A DNA stretch of 64,000 bases from Saccharopolyspora kobensis. Its GTDB lineage: Bacteria; Actinomycetota; Actinomycetes; Mycobacteriales; Pseudonocardiaceae. Made by a program: the position numbers and the translations under genes. The notes under the pieces were generated by a model. The model was not told where the DNA came from. It saw only the letters and a program-made list of their open reading frames with translations, and did no database searches. Shown piece after piece: positions 42,987 to 51,841 of this stretch. Numbering within the stretch: the first letter of the stretch is position 1; every line of letters starts with the position of its first letter. The DNA is taken from positions 682,001-746,000 of the forward strand of contig NZ_FNVB01000002.1 in the NCBI RefSeq assembly GCF_900108315.1. Direction: 5' to 3'.

Positions 42987-43904
42987 ATGGCCAGCGTGAC
43001 CGTTCAGACCCGGACCCCCGACGCTCCTCCCGCGACCGAACGCTGGAAGGCGACGGCCGCCGTCGCCGTGACCATCGTGCTGTGGGCATCAGCCTTCGTG
43101 GCCATCCGCAACATCGGGCACTCCCTCTCGCCCGCGCCGATGGCCTTGATGCGCCTCGCCGTCGCGGCCGTCGCCCTCTCGCTGCTGGTGCTGGTCCGGT
43201 TCCGCGGCGCGCCGCGGCTGCCGAAGTCGCGCCGGACGTTGCTGCTGGTCGCGGTGTACGCGGTGCTCTGGCTGGCCGGGTACACGGTGGTGCTCAACGC
43301 CGCCGAGCAGCACATCGACGCGGGAACCGCCGCGCTGCTGGTGAACATCGCACCGCTGCTGATCGCCTTCGGCGCGGGGCTGTTCCTGGGCGAGGGCTAC
43401 CCGAAGGTGCTGATCATCGGCTCCCTCGTCGCTCTGGGCGGACTCTCGCTCATCGCCCTCGGCTCGGCCGGTCACCGCGACTGGCTCGGTGTGGTGCTGT
43501 GCCTGGTCGCGGCCGTCCTGTACGCGGCGGGAGTGCTGGTCCAGAAGGCCACCCTGCGGGGCGTCGACGGCCTGATCGGGCTCTGGCTGGGCTGCCTGGT
43601 CGCCACGGCGGTGCTCCTGCCCTGGGCCCCGCAGCTGCTCGACGAGCTCCGGACCGCACCGCCGAACGCGATCCTCGGAACCATCTACTTGGGACTGTTC
43701 CCCACTGCGATCGGCTTCACCACCTGGTCCTACGCACTGGGCCGGATGAGCGCGGGCAAGCTCAGCTCCACGACCTACGTGGCACCGGTGGTCTCGGTCC
43801 TGCTGTCGTGGCTGCTGCTCGGCGAAACGCCCACGCTCTACGCGCTGGCAGGTGGCGCGATCTGCCTCATCGGCGTCGCGATCTCCCGCCGTCCCGCCAA
43901 GTAG
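42987..43904 (+). CDS. EamA/DMT family transporter
   Basis: A 305-residue protein with ten helices in two EamA repeats. AVTIVLWASAFVAIRNIGHS and GLFLGEGYPKVLIIGSLVALGG lie in the first; GTIYLGLFPTAIGFTTWSYAL and LSWLLLGETPTLYALAGGAICL in the second. ATG 42987 is chosen; TTG 42960 is possible. Export of amino acids or metabolites is usual for this group. The divergent LysR regulator and its palindrome suggest inducible expression. Confidence 0.9.
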   Translation: MASVTVQTRTPDAPPATERWKATAAVAVTIVLWASAFVAIRNIGHSLSPAPMALMRLAVAAVALSLLVLVRFRGAPRLPKSRRTLLLVAVYAVLWLAGYTVVLNAAEQHIDAGTAALLVNIAPLLIAFGAGLFLGEGYPKVLIIGSLVALGGLSLIALGSAGHRDWLGVVLCLVAAVLYAAGVLVQKATLRGVDGLIGLWLGCLVATAVLLPWAPQLLDELRTAPPNAILGTIYLGLFPTAIGFTTWSYALGRMSAGKLSSTTYVAPVVSVLLSWLLLGETPTLYALAGGAICLIGVAISRRPAK

Positions 43905-44465
43905 TACCGGGGCGCGGTGCTCGAAGCCGATCAGAATCATCTCGTCGGGTCAGCGGGTTCCCAGGGAACGGATTCCAGGAGGAACTCCAGGCCCGTGCGG
44001 TTCGGTCCGGACCCGGCAGTGTGCTCGGGCACCGCTCCGGGCCGAACCGACCGGACGATACCGTCGGTGCGGAGCAGTCCACGACCTGCGAGCGGCCGCA
44101 GGAACGATACCGCCACCGCGAGCCGGTCGACGTGCAGATCCTCGTGCCCGAGACGTTCCAGACCATCGCAGAAGACGAGACGATTCGTAGGACCGCAGAA
44201 CGGATTCGTGGCCGTCGGGCCCACGGCAGGGATTTCGGCAGCACCTCCCGCTACTGGCCCTTCGCCGAACCGGCCGCGAAGTCGTCGAAGGGCCTGGTGC
44301 GGGCCGAGCCCCGCTCGGCGCAGCCACCGCCAGCGGCCGCGCTTCTCCGTCTCCCCAACCCGAAACCCGGCGGTGCGGCGCGGCGTCGAGCGCCGCACCT
44401 GCCGAACCCCAGTTGCCGTCGACTACAGTCCCGGCGGCGAGCACGGCGAGCGGAGGAGCACCGCG
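43905..44465. other. 560-base region without a convincing gene
   Basis: Several long frames cross it on both strands but all are Arg/Pro/Ser-rich with no ribosome site. The best is a minus-strand frame 43937-44398, whose end reads GLERLGHEDLHVDRLAVAV. It could be gene debris. No terminator-quality hairpin, repeat or RNA gene was recognised. Confidence 0.4.
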
Positions 44466-44952
44466 GTGACGGTCCACCACCGGCGCTGGCCGGATGGAGA
44501 AGCGACCGATGAGCTTCAGCTCACCCAGGAGTTCCTGCAGTTCCTGCGGCACACCGCCGTCGGCAAGGTCGACGGGCTCAGCCCCGAACTCGCCGTCGCA
44601 GCGCCGATCGCGACCTCACCCAAGACGACCGCGCTCGGCGTCATCAAGCACTTCACCGCGGTGGAACGGCACTGGATCTCGATCGTCGGCACCGGTGCCG
44701 CGCTGCCGTCGCTGTGGGAGGGCAGCCCCGATCCGTCGTGGAACCTCTCCGCCGCAGACCGTCATCGCGGCCTACGAGGCGGAGTGGGAACGCTCCACCT
44801 GCGCGCTCGCCGGTCTGAACCCGGACGACCTGGCCGCGGACGGCGAGCGGACTATCCGGTGGATCCTGGCGCACGTCACCCAGGAGACCGCCCGGCACGT
44901 CGGCCACCTCGACCTGCTGCGCGAGCTCGCCGATGGCGTGGTCGGCGAATGA
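44466..44952 (+). pseudogene. DinB/DUF664 family protein, frameshifted
   Basis: GTG 44466 follows GGAGGAG. The first frame reads ALGVIKHFTAVERHWISIVG up to WNLSAAD. The DinB pattern then continues only in another frame: TVIAAYEAEWERSTCALAGL through IRWILAHVTQETARHVGHLD to the stop at 44950-44952. The break is near 44755-44762, where two bases seem to be missing between Asp and Thr-Val. DinB-like proteins are metal-binding four-helix bundles, often thiol transferases or binding proteins. A sequencing error would make this an intact gene of about 162 residues. Confidence 0.7.
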
Positions 44953-45036
44953 CTCGGCCACTGTGGACGAAACGGCACCGGTCGTGATCGCCGCGCGCTA
45001 ATCTCGGTGCTCGGGGGCCACTCCGCAGGGAGCACG

Positions 45037-48000
45037 ATGACCGAGATTCCGGCCGGACTCGCCGAAGCCATCGACGCGCGCCGCGAGGCGCTGGCGCAGC
45101 AGCTCGACGACGAGCAGGCCTACCGCGCCGCGGTCGAGCTGGTGGAGCTGCTCCTGCAGCGCAGCCAGCTGACCGGCGAGGACCCGGTCGAAGCTCTCGG
45201 CGTCGCAGGCGAGCTGGACAAGGCGCTCCAGGCGGACTCCCCCGCCCGAGCCCTGCCGCTGCTCCACCTCGCCGTGGCCCACTGGGCGGGTGCGCGGCAC
45301 CACGGCGAGCAATCGCTGCAGGCCGCGCTCGCACGTCTGCGGGAGCTGCGCCCGCTGCTCGACGACGAGCTGCCGATGCACGTCGCGATCCGGGCCCGTT
45401 GCGGGATGCTCTGCGCGGACATCGCCGTCCTGCTGGGCGATGAGGAGTGCGCGGCGCAGGCGATCGCGGACCTCGACGCCGCCTTCCCACTGCTCACCGA
45501 CGATGAGCTGCGGCACGGCGCGCAGATCCAGCGCGCGCAGCTGTGCTCGGCGCGATTCCGCGAGATGGGCGGCCCGGACAGCGATCTGCACTACGCCGTC
45601 GACACCTTCACCGCGATCCTGGACCGGCCCGGCATCCCGCCGGAACTGGCCGACCACTGCCACCTCGAACTGGTCAACCTCATCGTGGCCGAGCACCTGC
45701 CGCGCCACGCCCGGACCTCAGCGCCGTGGTCGGAGCAGCAAGCGGCGCAGTACACCCGCGCCGCACCGGCCGCCGCGCTGCGCGCGCACCTCGACGCGCT
45801 CTCCCCGCAGACCATCGCGATTCCCGGCATCGCCGGAATCCGCGTCAACGTCATCGTCGGGCAGGCGTCCGAAGCCACCCGGCAGGACTGGGACGTGCTG
45901 GGCGGAGACCTGAGCACGCTGATCGGCGCGCTCGACGAGCACGATCCGCACCGCCACATGCTCGTCGCCGTCCGGGCAGCCCTGGGCTCGGACCCGCCGC
46001 CGGTCACCGAGCTGGACCAGACCCTCGCCGAGCTGCGGCGCGAGCTGATCGCGGCGGACGGCAGCGCGGCGGGCTTCGGCATCCTGGCGCAGCTCAACGC
46101 ACTGCTGATCCAGCGCGCCGAGCTGACCGGCCAGGGCGCCGCCAGGTGCGTCGAGGTCGCTGAAGCGATGGTGGCGTTCCAGCCGGAGCTGCCCGCTGCC
46201 CGCATCCAGCTCGCGCTCGCCCACGCGGCCCGCGACGCCCGGGAAGACCTGCGGCGAGCCGCGGAGATCCTGCGCGACCTGCACCCGGCAGACGATGCGG
46301 AACGCTCCGAGTTCCTGGCACACCGCGGGTTCATCAGCACGAAACTCGCGCTGAACTCCCAGGATCCGGCGGACGTGGCCGAAGCGATCGAGCTGCTGGA
46401 CGCCGCGCTCGACGGGCTGCCGGACGGCGACCTCCGTCGGCGGACGTGGATGTTCCGCGCCTCGATGTACCAGGTCCGGTACCTGCGGATGGGCGGCACC
46501 GCGGACGACCACCGCCTGGCCAGCGAAGCCTTCACCGAAGCGCTGGCCTGGGACGATCCGCACACGCAGGACGGCTGCCACGCCGCGCTGGCGATGCTGC
46601 TGCTCTTCCGCGACGTCCCCGCCGAACTTCGCGTGCCGGAGCCCGATCCCGAGGAGCTCCACCACCACCTCGACCGCACGAGCCTGCCCGAGGTCCAGCG
46701 GCACCTGGCCGCCGTCTCCGACACCAGCGATGACGAGCTCGCCGCCATCCGGCTGCTGGCCTGGTCGGCCGATCCGCACGCGGATGCCGACCCGCACGGG
46801 GATTTCGCCTCGTTCCTGCGCGACTTCGCGGCGGCAAGCGGTGACGACCTGAGCCCCGTCGAACTCGACGCCATCCGGTCGGTCACCGCCGCCCTGCCCG
46901 GTCGCCAGGACGACGCCGAGGTCAAGCGGCTGCTCGCCACCGCGTCCGAGGGCTTGCCCGCCGACTCACCGCTGCACGGCATGTTCCTGCTGCCCCTGGT
47001 GCGTTCTCCCGAGAGCCTCAGCTCCGACGACCTGGCGAACCTGATCAGGCAGGGCGAGCAGCGGCTCGAAGCGCTGCCCGAAGGCTCGCCCGAGCACGCC
47101 GACGGACTGACCTCGCTGATCGCGTTCCTGGTCGTGCAAGGCCTGCGCGGCGACCGCGCAGCTCTGGAGAGGGCCAAGGAGATCGCCCAGCACGTGACGC
47201 AGCGGTACCCGGACGTCGGAACTCTGTCGGGCATGAGTCACGCGCTGCTCGCCCTCAGTGCCGAGTACGGCCTGGGCCACTCGCTCGAAGCGGTGCAGGA
47301 GACGCTCGATCACGTGCGGCGGGCGGATGAGCTGCTGGCCTCCGATGACCAGGTGCGCGCCGAGCTGAACCCGGTCGTGGGCAAGATGCTGATGGCCCGG
47401 TTCCTGGCCTCGGGAAACCGGGAGGACGCCGACGCCGCCCAGTACTACTCCGCGGAAACCCCGCATCCTCCGCACGAGGTGCTGGCCTGGGCGAACGAGG
47501 TGTGGTCGAAGCAGCTCACCGACGTCGACACCGGGCTGAGCAAGCTGCGCGCGGCGGCCGGCGATGGCGTACCGGACCATCGCGCCCGGTGGATCGTCAG
47601 AGGCGTCATCGCGCTGCGCCTGCTGGTACCGCGCGAGTTCCGGGCGGGTTCCACTCCGCCGAGCCGGGCCGACCTCGACGCGGCGCGACGCGCGCTCCTG
47701 GCCGCCCGGCGGTTGCCGGAATCCGATGAGAATCGCGCCATCGAGCTCTCCGGAGCGGCAGCGCTGTGCGCCGCTTCCGGGATCGCCGCCGACGATCTGG
47801 CCCTGGCCGATGAAGGCCTGGCAGCGCTCGACGAGGTGAGCAAGCAGCCGGGCCTGTCCACCGAGGTGGAGTACTTCACGGTTCAGCTGCTGGCCTACGC
47901 GCGCCAGGGTCGCTCGTGGCACCGCGCTTCCAGCGATGCGCTGGACTCGGCGATCGACGGGCTGGAGCGCATGATCCGGGAGCGCCCGCCGGGCACCGGC

Positions 48001-49572
48001 GAAGCGCTGGCTGCCAACCTCACCATCCTGGCGGGCAACTACGAAGAACGCGGCGACCTGCGCCGCGCGATCGAGACCGGGCTGGAAGCGCTGCGGACGC
48101 GCGCCCGTGGCGTGCTGCTGCAGTCCAGCCCGCAGCGAGCGATGAGCGTCGCTTCGGCGGCAGCCGGCAGTGCCGTCGTAGCAGCGCACCGCTGCCTGCG
48201 CGCGGACGACCTGGAATCTGCGGTGCAGGCGCTGGAGCTCGGTCGCGGCATGGTCCTGCACGCCGCGACCTCCGCGGCGACGATGCCGGACCTGCTGCGG
48301 GACAGCGGTCACCCGGACCTGGCCGAGCGCTGGTCCGCCGAAGTCGACCAGCAGCAGCCCTGGGATTCCGGGAGCCGCCGGAGCAGCCCGGCAGAACTCC
48401 AGCTGCCCAGCGACCTGCGGCTGTCGGTGCAGCGCGCCCTGAAAGACACTGCTGCGGAAGAAGAACTGCTCTCCCCGCCGAGCAGCTCGGAGATCAGCGC
48501 GGCGCTGCGCGCCCGCAGCGCTCGCGCACTGGTCTACCTCACCGCGGGCGAAGCTGTGGTGATCACCGACGGCGGCGAGCTCCACCACCTCCCGCTCCCC
48601 GCGCTGCGCGAGCGGGAGCCGGTCCAGCACTTCGACCTGCTGCAACGCGAGCGGGCCCGCGTCGGACCGGCAGTGCAGCAGCCCTGGCAGGCCGCGCTGC
48701 ACGATCTGTGCGACTGGGCGTGGACGGCCGCGATCGGGCCCCTGCTGGACTGGTTCGGCGGCGACCGCCCGCCGCGGATCGTGCTGGTGCCGACGGGGAA
48801 GCTGAACCTCGTCCCGTGGCACGCGGCGCGCAAACCGGGCGCGGGCGGCCGGTCCCGCTACGCGTGCCAGGACGCCGTCATCGGCTACGCGGCCTCCGCG
48901 CGCCAGTTCGTCGAAGCAGCCCGGCGGCAGGCACCGCGCTTCGCCGACCGCCCGGTCCTGGTCCGGACCCCCGACCTGTACTGGACCCGCCACGAGATCG
49001 GGCACATCCACGCCGCGCACTACGCGCACGGCCACTACCTCGGCCGCCCCGGTCAGCGTTCGGTGCCGAGCCCGGACGACGTGCTGACCGCGCTGCCCGG
49101 AACGACGATGCTGCACCTGGGCTGCCACGCCACGCCTGCCGAACTCCCGGTCGAATCCGCGCTGCGACTGGGTTCCCGGTCGCTGCCGGTGCGCGACGTC
49201 CTGCGGCACAAGAGCGGTCCGCGCGGTGCGCTGGTCGTGCTGGCCGCCTGCTCCAGCGATCTGACCGCCCGCCAGCACGACGAGGCCCTCACCCTGGCCA
49301 CCGCGTTCCTGGCCGCCGGGGCCGGCGGGGTGGTCGGCACCCGGTGGGAGATCGACGACCTGGTGACCGCGATGTTCATGATCGCCTTCCACCACCACCT
49401 CAACGACGGCTCACCGGAACCCGCCGAAGCCCTGCGCGCCGCGCAGCTGTGGATGCTCGACCCGCACCGCCACCCGGTCCCCGGCGTGCCGGACGAACTC
49501 GCCCGGCACTTCGCCGAAACCGACCCCGCAACCCCGGAGCACTGGGCCGCCTTCACCTACCACGGCAGGTGA
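45037..49572 (+). CDS. CHAT-domain protein with long TPR-like region
   Basis: A 1511-residue protein. About 1100 residues of alpha-helical TPR-like repeats lead to a C-terminal CHAT protease domain. TMLHLGCHATP (His1364) and ALVVLAACSSDLTA (Cys1405) are the catalytic pair. FLAAGAGGVVGTRWEIDD is the last conserved CHAT motif. ATG 45037 follows AGGGAG. CHAT proteins are caspase-like peptidases, some of which cleave partners in defence and cell death. Its neighbours, a DUF3574 protein, a repeat-split GT-B-like gene and a STAND ATPase, suggest an accessory conflict-type island. The target is unknown. Confidence 0.9.
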   Translation: MTEIPAGLAEAIDARREALAQQLDDEQAYRAAVELVELLLQRSQLTGEDPVEALGVAGELDKALQADSPARALPLLHLAVAHWAGARHHGEQSLQAALARLRELRPLLDDELPMHVAIRARCGMLCADIAVLLGDEECAAQAIADLDAAFPLLTDDELRHGAQIQRAQLCSARFREMGGPDSDLHYAVDTFTAILDRPGIPPELADHCHLELVNLIVAEHLPRHARTSAPWSEQQAAQYTRAAPAAALRAHLDALSPQTIAIPGIAGIRVNVIVGQASEATRQDWDVLGGDLSTLIGALDEHDPHRHMLVAVRAALGSDPPPVTELDQTLAELRRELIAADGSAAGFGILAQLNALLIQRAELTGQGAARCVEVAEAMVAFQPELPAARIQLALAHAARDAREDLRRAAEILRDLHPADDAERSEFLAHRGFISTKLALNSQDPADVAEAIELLDAALDGLPDGDLRRRTWMFRASMYQVRYLRMGGTADDHRLASEAFTEALAWDDPHTQDGCHAALAMLLLFRDVPAELRVPEPDPEELHHHLDRTSLPEVQRHLAAVSDTSDDELAAIRLLAWSADPHADADPHGDFASFLRDFAAASGDDLSPVELDAIRSVTAALPGRQDDAEVKRLLATASEGLPADSPLHGMFLLPLVRSPESLSSDDLANLIRQGEQRLEALPEGSPEHADGLTSLIAFLVVQGLRGDRAALERAKEIAQHVTQRYPDVGTLSGMSHALLALSAEYGLGHSLEAVQETLDHVRRADELLASDDQVRAELNPVVGKMLMARFLASGNREDADAAQYYSAETPHPPHEVLAWANEVWSKQLTDVDTGLSKLRAAAGDGVPDHRARWIVRGVIALRLLVPREFRAGSTPPSRADLDAARRALLAARRLPESDENRAIELSGAAALCAASGIAADDLALADEGLAALDEVSKQPGLSTEVEYFTVQLLAYARQGRSWHRASSDALDSAIDGLERMIRERPPGTGEALAANLTILAGNYEERGDLRRAIETGLEALRTRARGVLLQSSPQRAMSVASAAAGSAVVAAHRCLRADDLESAVQALELGRGMVLHAATSAATMPDLLRDSGHPDLAERWSAEVDQQQPWDSGSRRSSPAELQLPSDLRLSVQRALKDTAAEEELLSPPSSSEISAALRARSARALVYLTAGEAVVITDGGELHHLPLPALREREPVQHFDLLQRERARVGPAVQQPWQAALHDLCDWAWTAAIGPLLDWFGGDRPPRIVLVPTGKLNLVPWHAARKPGAGGRSRYACQDAVIGYAASARQFVEAARRQAPRFADRPVLVRTPDLYWTRHEIGHIHAAHYAHGHYLGRPGQRSVPSPDDVLTALPGTTMLHLGCHATPAELPVESALRLGSRSLPVRDVLRHKSGPRGALVVLAACSSDLTARQHDEALTLATAFLAAGAGGVVGTRWEIDDLVTAMFMIAFHHHLNDGSPEPAEALRAAQLWMLDPHRHPVPGVPDELARHFAETDPATPEHWAAFTYHGR

Positions 49573-49576
49573 TGCC

Positions 49577-50035
49577 TCAGAAGTCCACCGCGGCTCGGTC
49601 GTCGACCCTGGCCACCGATTCCTGGGCGAAGCGTGCGACGTACTCCGCGCGGATCTGCTCGATCTTCGGGTCGCTGTCCCGGTACTCGCCGACCGGGTAG
49701 AGCAGGATCAGCTCGAACGAGCGCTCCCGCTCGATCACGCCGTTGGCGTCGCGGTACTGGCCGTAGCCGTCCTGCACGGTGAGCCCGTCCGGGAACCGCG
49801 GCGTGACGACCTCGTCGATGAACGAGTGGAACTGCTCGTCGGTGACCGGCGGCCCGCCGTCGGGGCGGACGGTGCCGAACAGCAGGCTGGTCTCCACGAA
49901 GGGCGCGCCGCGCCCGCTCGGCACCGGTGCTTCCTCTCCGAGCGCGGCGTAGGCGGTGGGAGCACCCGCGCCGATCAGGGCGGCGGCCAGCATCGCGGTG
50001 GTCATGCGCCAGGACGGCTTGATCGTCTTCTGCAC
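49577..50035 (-). CDS. secreted DUF3574 protein
   Basis: A 152-residue protein with a signal peptide (MTTAMLAAALIGAGAPTAYA) and a DUF3574 domain: ETSLLFGTVRPDGGPPVTDEQFHSFIDEVV, GYGQYRDANGVIERERSFELILLYP. GTG 50035 follows TACTGT by seven bases, consistent with a leaderless mRNA; ATG 50005 is the alternative. It converges on the CHAT gene with four bases between the stops. The function is unknown. Confidence 0.85.
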   Translation of the reverse strand: MQKTIKPSWRMTTAMLAAALIGAGAPTAYAALGEEAPVPSGRGAPFVETSLLFGTVRPDGGPPVTDEQFHSFIDEVVTPRFPDGLTVQDGYGQYRDANGVIERERSFELILLYPVGEYRDSDPKIEQIRAEYVARFAQESVARVDDRAAVDF

Positions 50036-50141
50036 GCCAGGAACAGTAGGTCCACCGCGCCGCGGCGGGCGCGCCACCCCGCGAGGCGGCGGCCGAATTC
50101 CCGCGATCAGGGAAGCGCACCCGGCCGATAGGATGATCACC

Positions 50142-50630
50142 GTGGCGCTGGAGTGGGACGAACTGCTGATCGGCGCGCCCGGCAGGCGGTGGCGGACCGC
50201 CTCGACCACCCGGCGCGTGCTGGTGATCGTGCACAACGTCACAGCCGCCACCCGCCTGCTCGACGTGGTGCCGCACTGGGCGGGCGACCTGCGGATCCAG
50301 ACGGTGTTCACCTGCATCGGGTCCAGCGCCTTCACCACCGGCACCACCGACTTCCTCGGCGAGCGCGGCATCACGCCGATCGACTGGGAGCAGGCGGTGC
50401 GCGGCGAGTTCGACCTCGCCGTCTCGGCCAGCTACGGCGGCGCGCTGCACGAGGTCCGGGCGCCGTTGATCGTTCTGCCGCACGGAATGGGGTACAATAA
50501 GTTCCTCGAATCCAGGAGAATCCAGGAGAATCCAGGAGAATCCAGGAGAATCCAGGAGAATCCAGGAGAATCCAGGAGAATCCGGTCTTCGGTCTCTCCG
50601 ATGCGTGGTTGCTGCACGAGGGCGAGGTAG
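50142..50630 (+). CDS. TagF/GT-B-like protein, N-terminal half (OFF frame)
   Basis: A Rossmann-like N-terminal domain: RVLVIVHNVTAATRLLDVVP, TVFTCIGSSAFTTG, FDLAVSASYGGALHEV and the conserved LPHGMGYNKFLE. TAGGAT (50129-50134) lies seven bases before GTG 50142, so the mRNA is probably leaderless; ATG 50133 is also in frame. At 50511 the frame enters seven 10-bp repeats, coding SRRIQENPGE cycles, and then runs out of register to a stop at 50628-50630. As sequenced it yields only 162 residues, a truncated product. Its true partner is the frame that resumes after the repeat. Confidence 0.75.
   Translation: MALEWDELLIGAPGRRWRTASTTRRVLVIVHNVTAATRLLDVVPHWAGDLRIQTVFTCIGSSAFTTGTTDFLGERGITPIDWEQAVRGEFDLAVSASYGGALHEVRAPLIVLPHGMGYNKFLESRRIQENPGESRRIQENPGESRRIRSSVSPMRGCCTRAR
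50511..50580 (+). repeat. seven-copy 10-bp tandem repeat (coding minisatellite)
   Basis: Seven perfect head-to-tail copies of TCCAGGAGAA fill 50511-50580, with GAA before and TCC after as partial units. Ten is not a multiple of three, so each copy gained or lost shifts the frame. No phase of the repeat contains a stop. Each unit contains AGGAG. Five or eight copies would join the two halves of the gene in frame. Confidence 0.95.
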
Positions 50631-51841
50631 TTCCCTCGGTCGCGGTCCTGTCGCACCACGAGCAGCGCGACCGCCTCGCGCGCTACTGCCCGCAAGCCCT
50701 CCCGGCCGCGCTGGTCGCGGGCGATCCCTGCTTCGACCGGATGCTGGCCAGCCGCCCGCTGCGCGATTCCTACCGCAACCGCCTAGGAATCGGCCCCGAC
50801 CAGCGCTGCGTCGCGATCTCCTCCACCTGGGGCCAGGCGTCGCTGTTCGGCAGGCACCCGTCGCTGGTCCTGCGGCTCGCCCGCCAGTTGCCGCTGGACG
50901 AGTACCGCGTCGTGGTGGCGCTGCACCCGAACATCTGGCACGGCCATTCACCCTGGCAGGTACGGATGTGGCTGGCCGAGTGCGCCAGGGCGGGCGTGGT
51001 CGTGCTGCCTCCGGAGGAGGGCTGGCGAGCCGCGCTGGTCGCCGCTGACGTCACCATCGGCGACCACGGATCGGTGACGTTCTACTCGGCCGCGCTGGGC
51101 ACCCCGGTCCTGCTCGCCACCTGGCCGGAGGAGACCGTCGACCCGGCTTCGCCGATCGCTGCCCTCCTGCGAACCGCGCCGCGCCTGGATCCGCAGGCCC
51201 CGCTGGCCGGGCAGATCGACGCGGTGATCGCGGGGCATTCACCGGCCGAGCACGCCCACATCACCGAGCTCGCCACCTCCGAGCCGGGCCGGTCGGCGGC
51301 GTTGCTGCGCGCCGAGATCTACACCCGACTGGAGCTGCCGGAACCGCCTGTCCCGGCGGATTCCACCGCCGTCCCGCTGCCGGCCGCGCAACCGCCCGGA
51401 ACCGGGAGTCAGCTGATCCAGGTGCGGTTGGCCGACCGGTCCGCGTCCGTGACGCGATTCCCGGCGGCGGCGCTGGACGAACCGGCGGTCTCCGGCGGAG
51501 TTCTCGTGACCTGCGCGGACGAACCGGACCGGCGCTGGCTGGAGCTGGCCGAAGTCCTGGTCCACGACGACCGCTACGACGACCCGCTGCGGTGGATCAG
51601 CGCTTCGCTGTCGCGCCTGCCCGGCTGCCTGCTCGCCGCGACGCGGGACCGCGCGGGCGACTGGATCATCAGCGGCACCGACCTGCCGGTGGTGCGTTTC
51701 CAAGGCCCCGACGACCTCGGCCCGGCGTGCGCCGCGGTCGTGCACGCCTGGCTGTGCTCCGGCCGCACACCGCACGAGCTCCCCGAGCAGCTCCAGCTGG
51801 GACCGCGCACCGAGCCGGTTCAGCTGTCCTTCGAGGACTGA
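50609..51841 (+). CDS. TagF/GT-B-like protein, C-terminal half
   Basis: The second half reads, from just before the nominal start, VFGLSDAWLLHEGEVVPSV. It continues with ALVAGDPCFDRMLASRPLR, CVAISSTWGQASLFGRHP, VVALHPNIWHGHSPWQVRMW and ADVTIGDHGSVTFYSAALGT. The last two resemble the donor-site region of CDP-glycerol glycerophosphotransferases and other GT-B enzymes. The frame has no good own start: TTG 50609 is 30 bases from the nearest AGGAG. So this is the in-frame continuation of the 50142 gene after repeat slippage. Its last 22 bases overlap the convergent STAND gene. Confidence 0.8.
   Translation: MLHEGEVVPSVAVLSHHEQRDRLARYCPQALPAALVAGDPCFDRMLASRPLRDSYRNRLGIGPDQRCVAISSTWGQASLFGRHPSLVLRLARQLPLDEYRVVVALHPNIWHGHSPWQVRMWLAECARAGVVVLPPEEGWRAALVAADVTIGDHGSVTFYSAALGTPVLLATWPEETVDPASPIAALLRTAPRLDPQAPLAGQIDAVIAGHSPAEHAHITELATSEPGRSAALLRAEIYTRLELPEPPVPADSTAVPLPAAQPPGTGSQLIQVRLADRSASVTRFPAAALDEPAVSGGVLVTCADEPDRRWLELAEVLVHDDRYDDPLRWISASLSRLPGCLLAATRDRAGDWIISGTDLPVVRFQGPDDLGPACAAVVHAWLCSGRTPHELPEQLQLGPRTEPVQLSFED

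Noticed and set aside
43917-44465. long plus-strand frame leading into the DinB gene
   Set aside because: The part before 44466 has no protein-like pattern; the real start has its own GGAGGAG.
50511-50580. CRISPR-like repeat array
   Set aside because: Units are 10 bp, head to tail without spacers, and lie inside a coding frame; no cas genes nearby.
50432-50695. minus-strand frame coding repeated ILLDSPGFSW
   Set aside because: It is the complement of the tandem repeat; no start site or domain outside the repeat.
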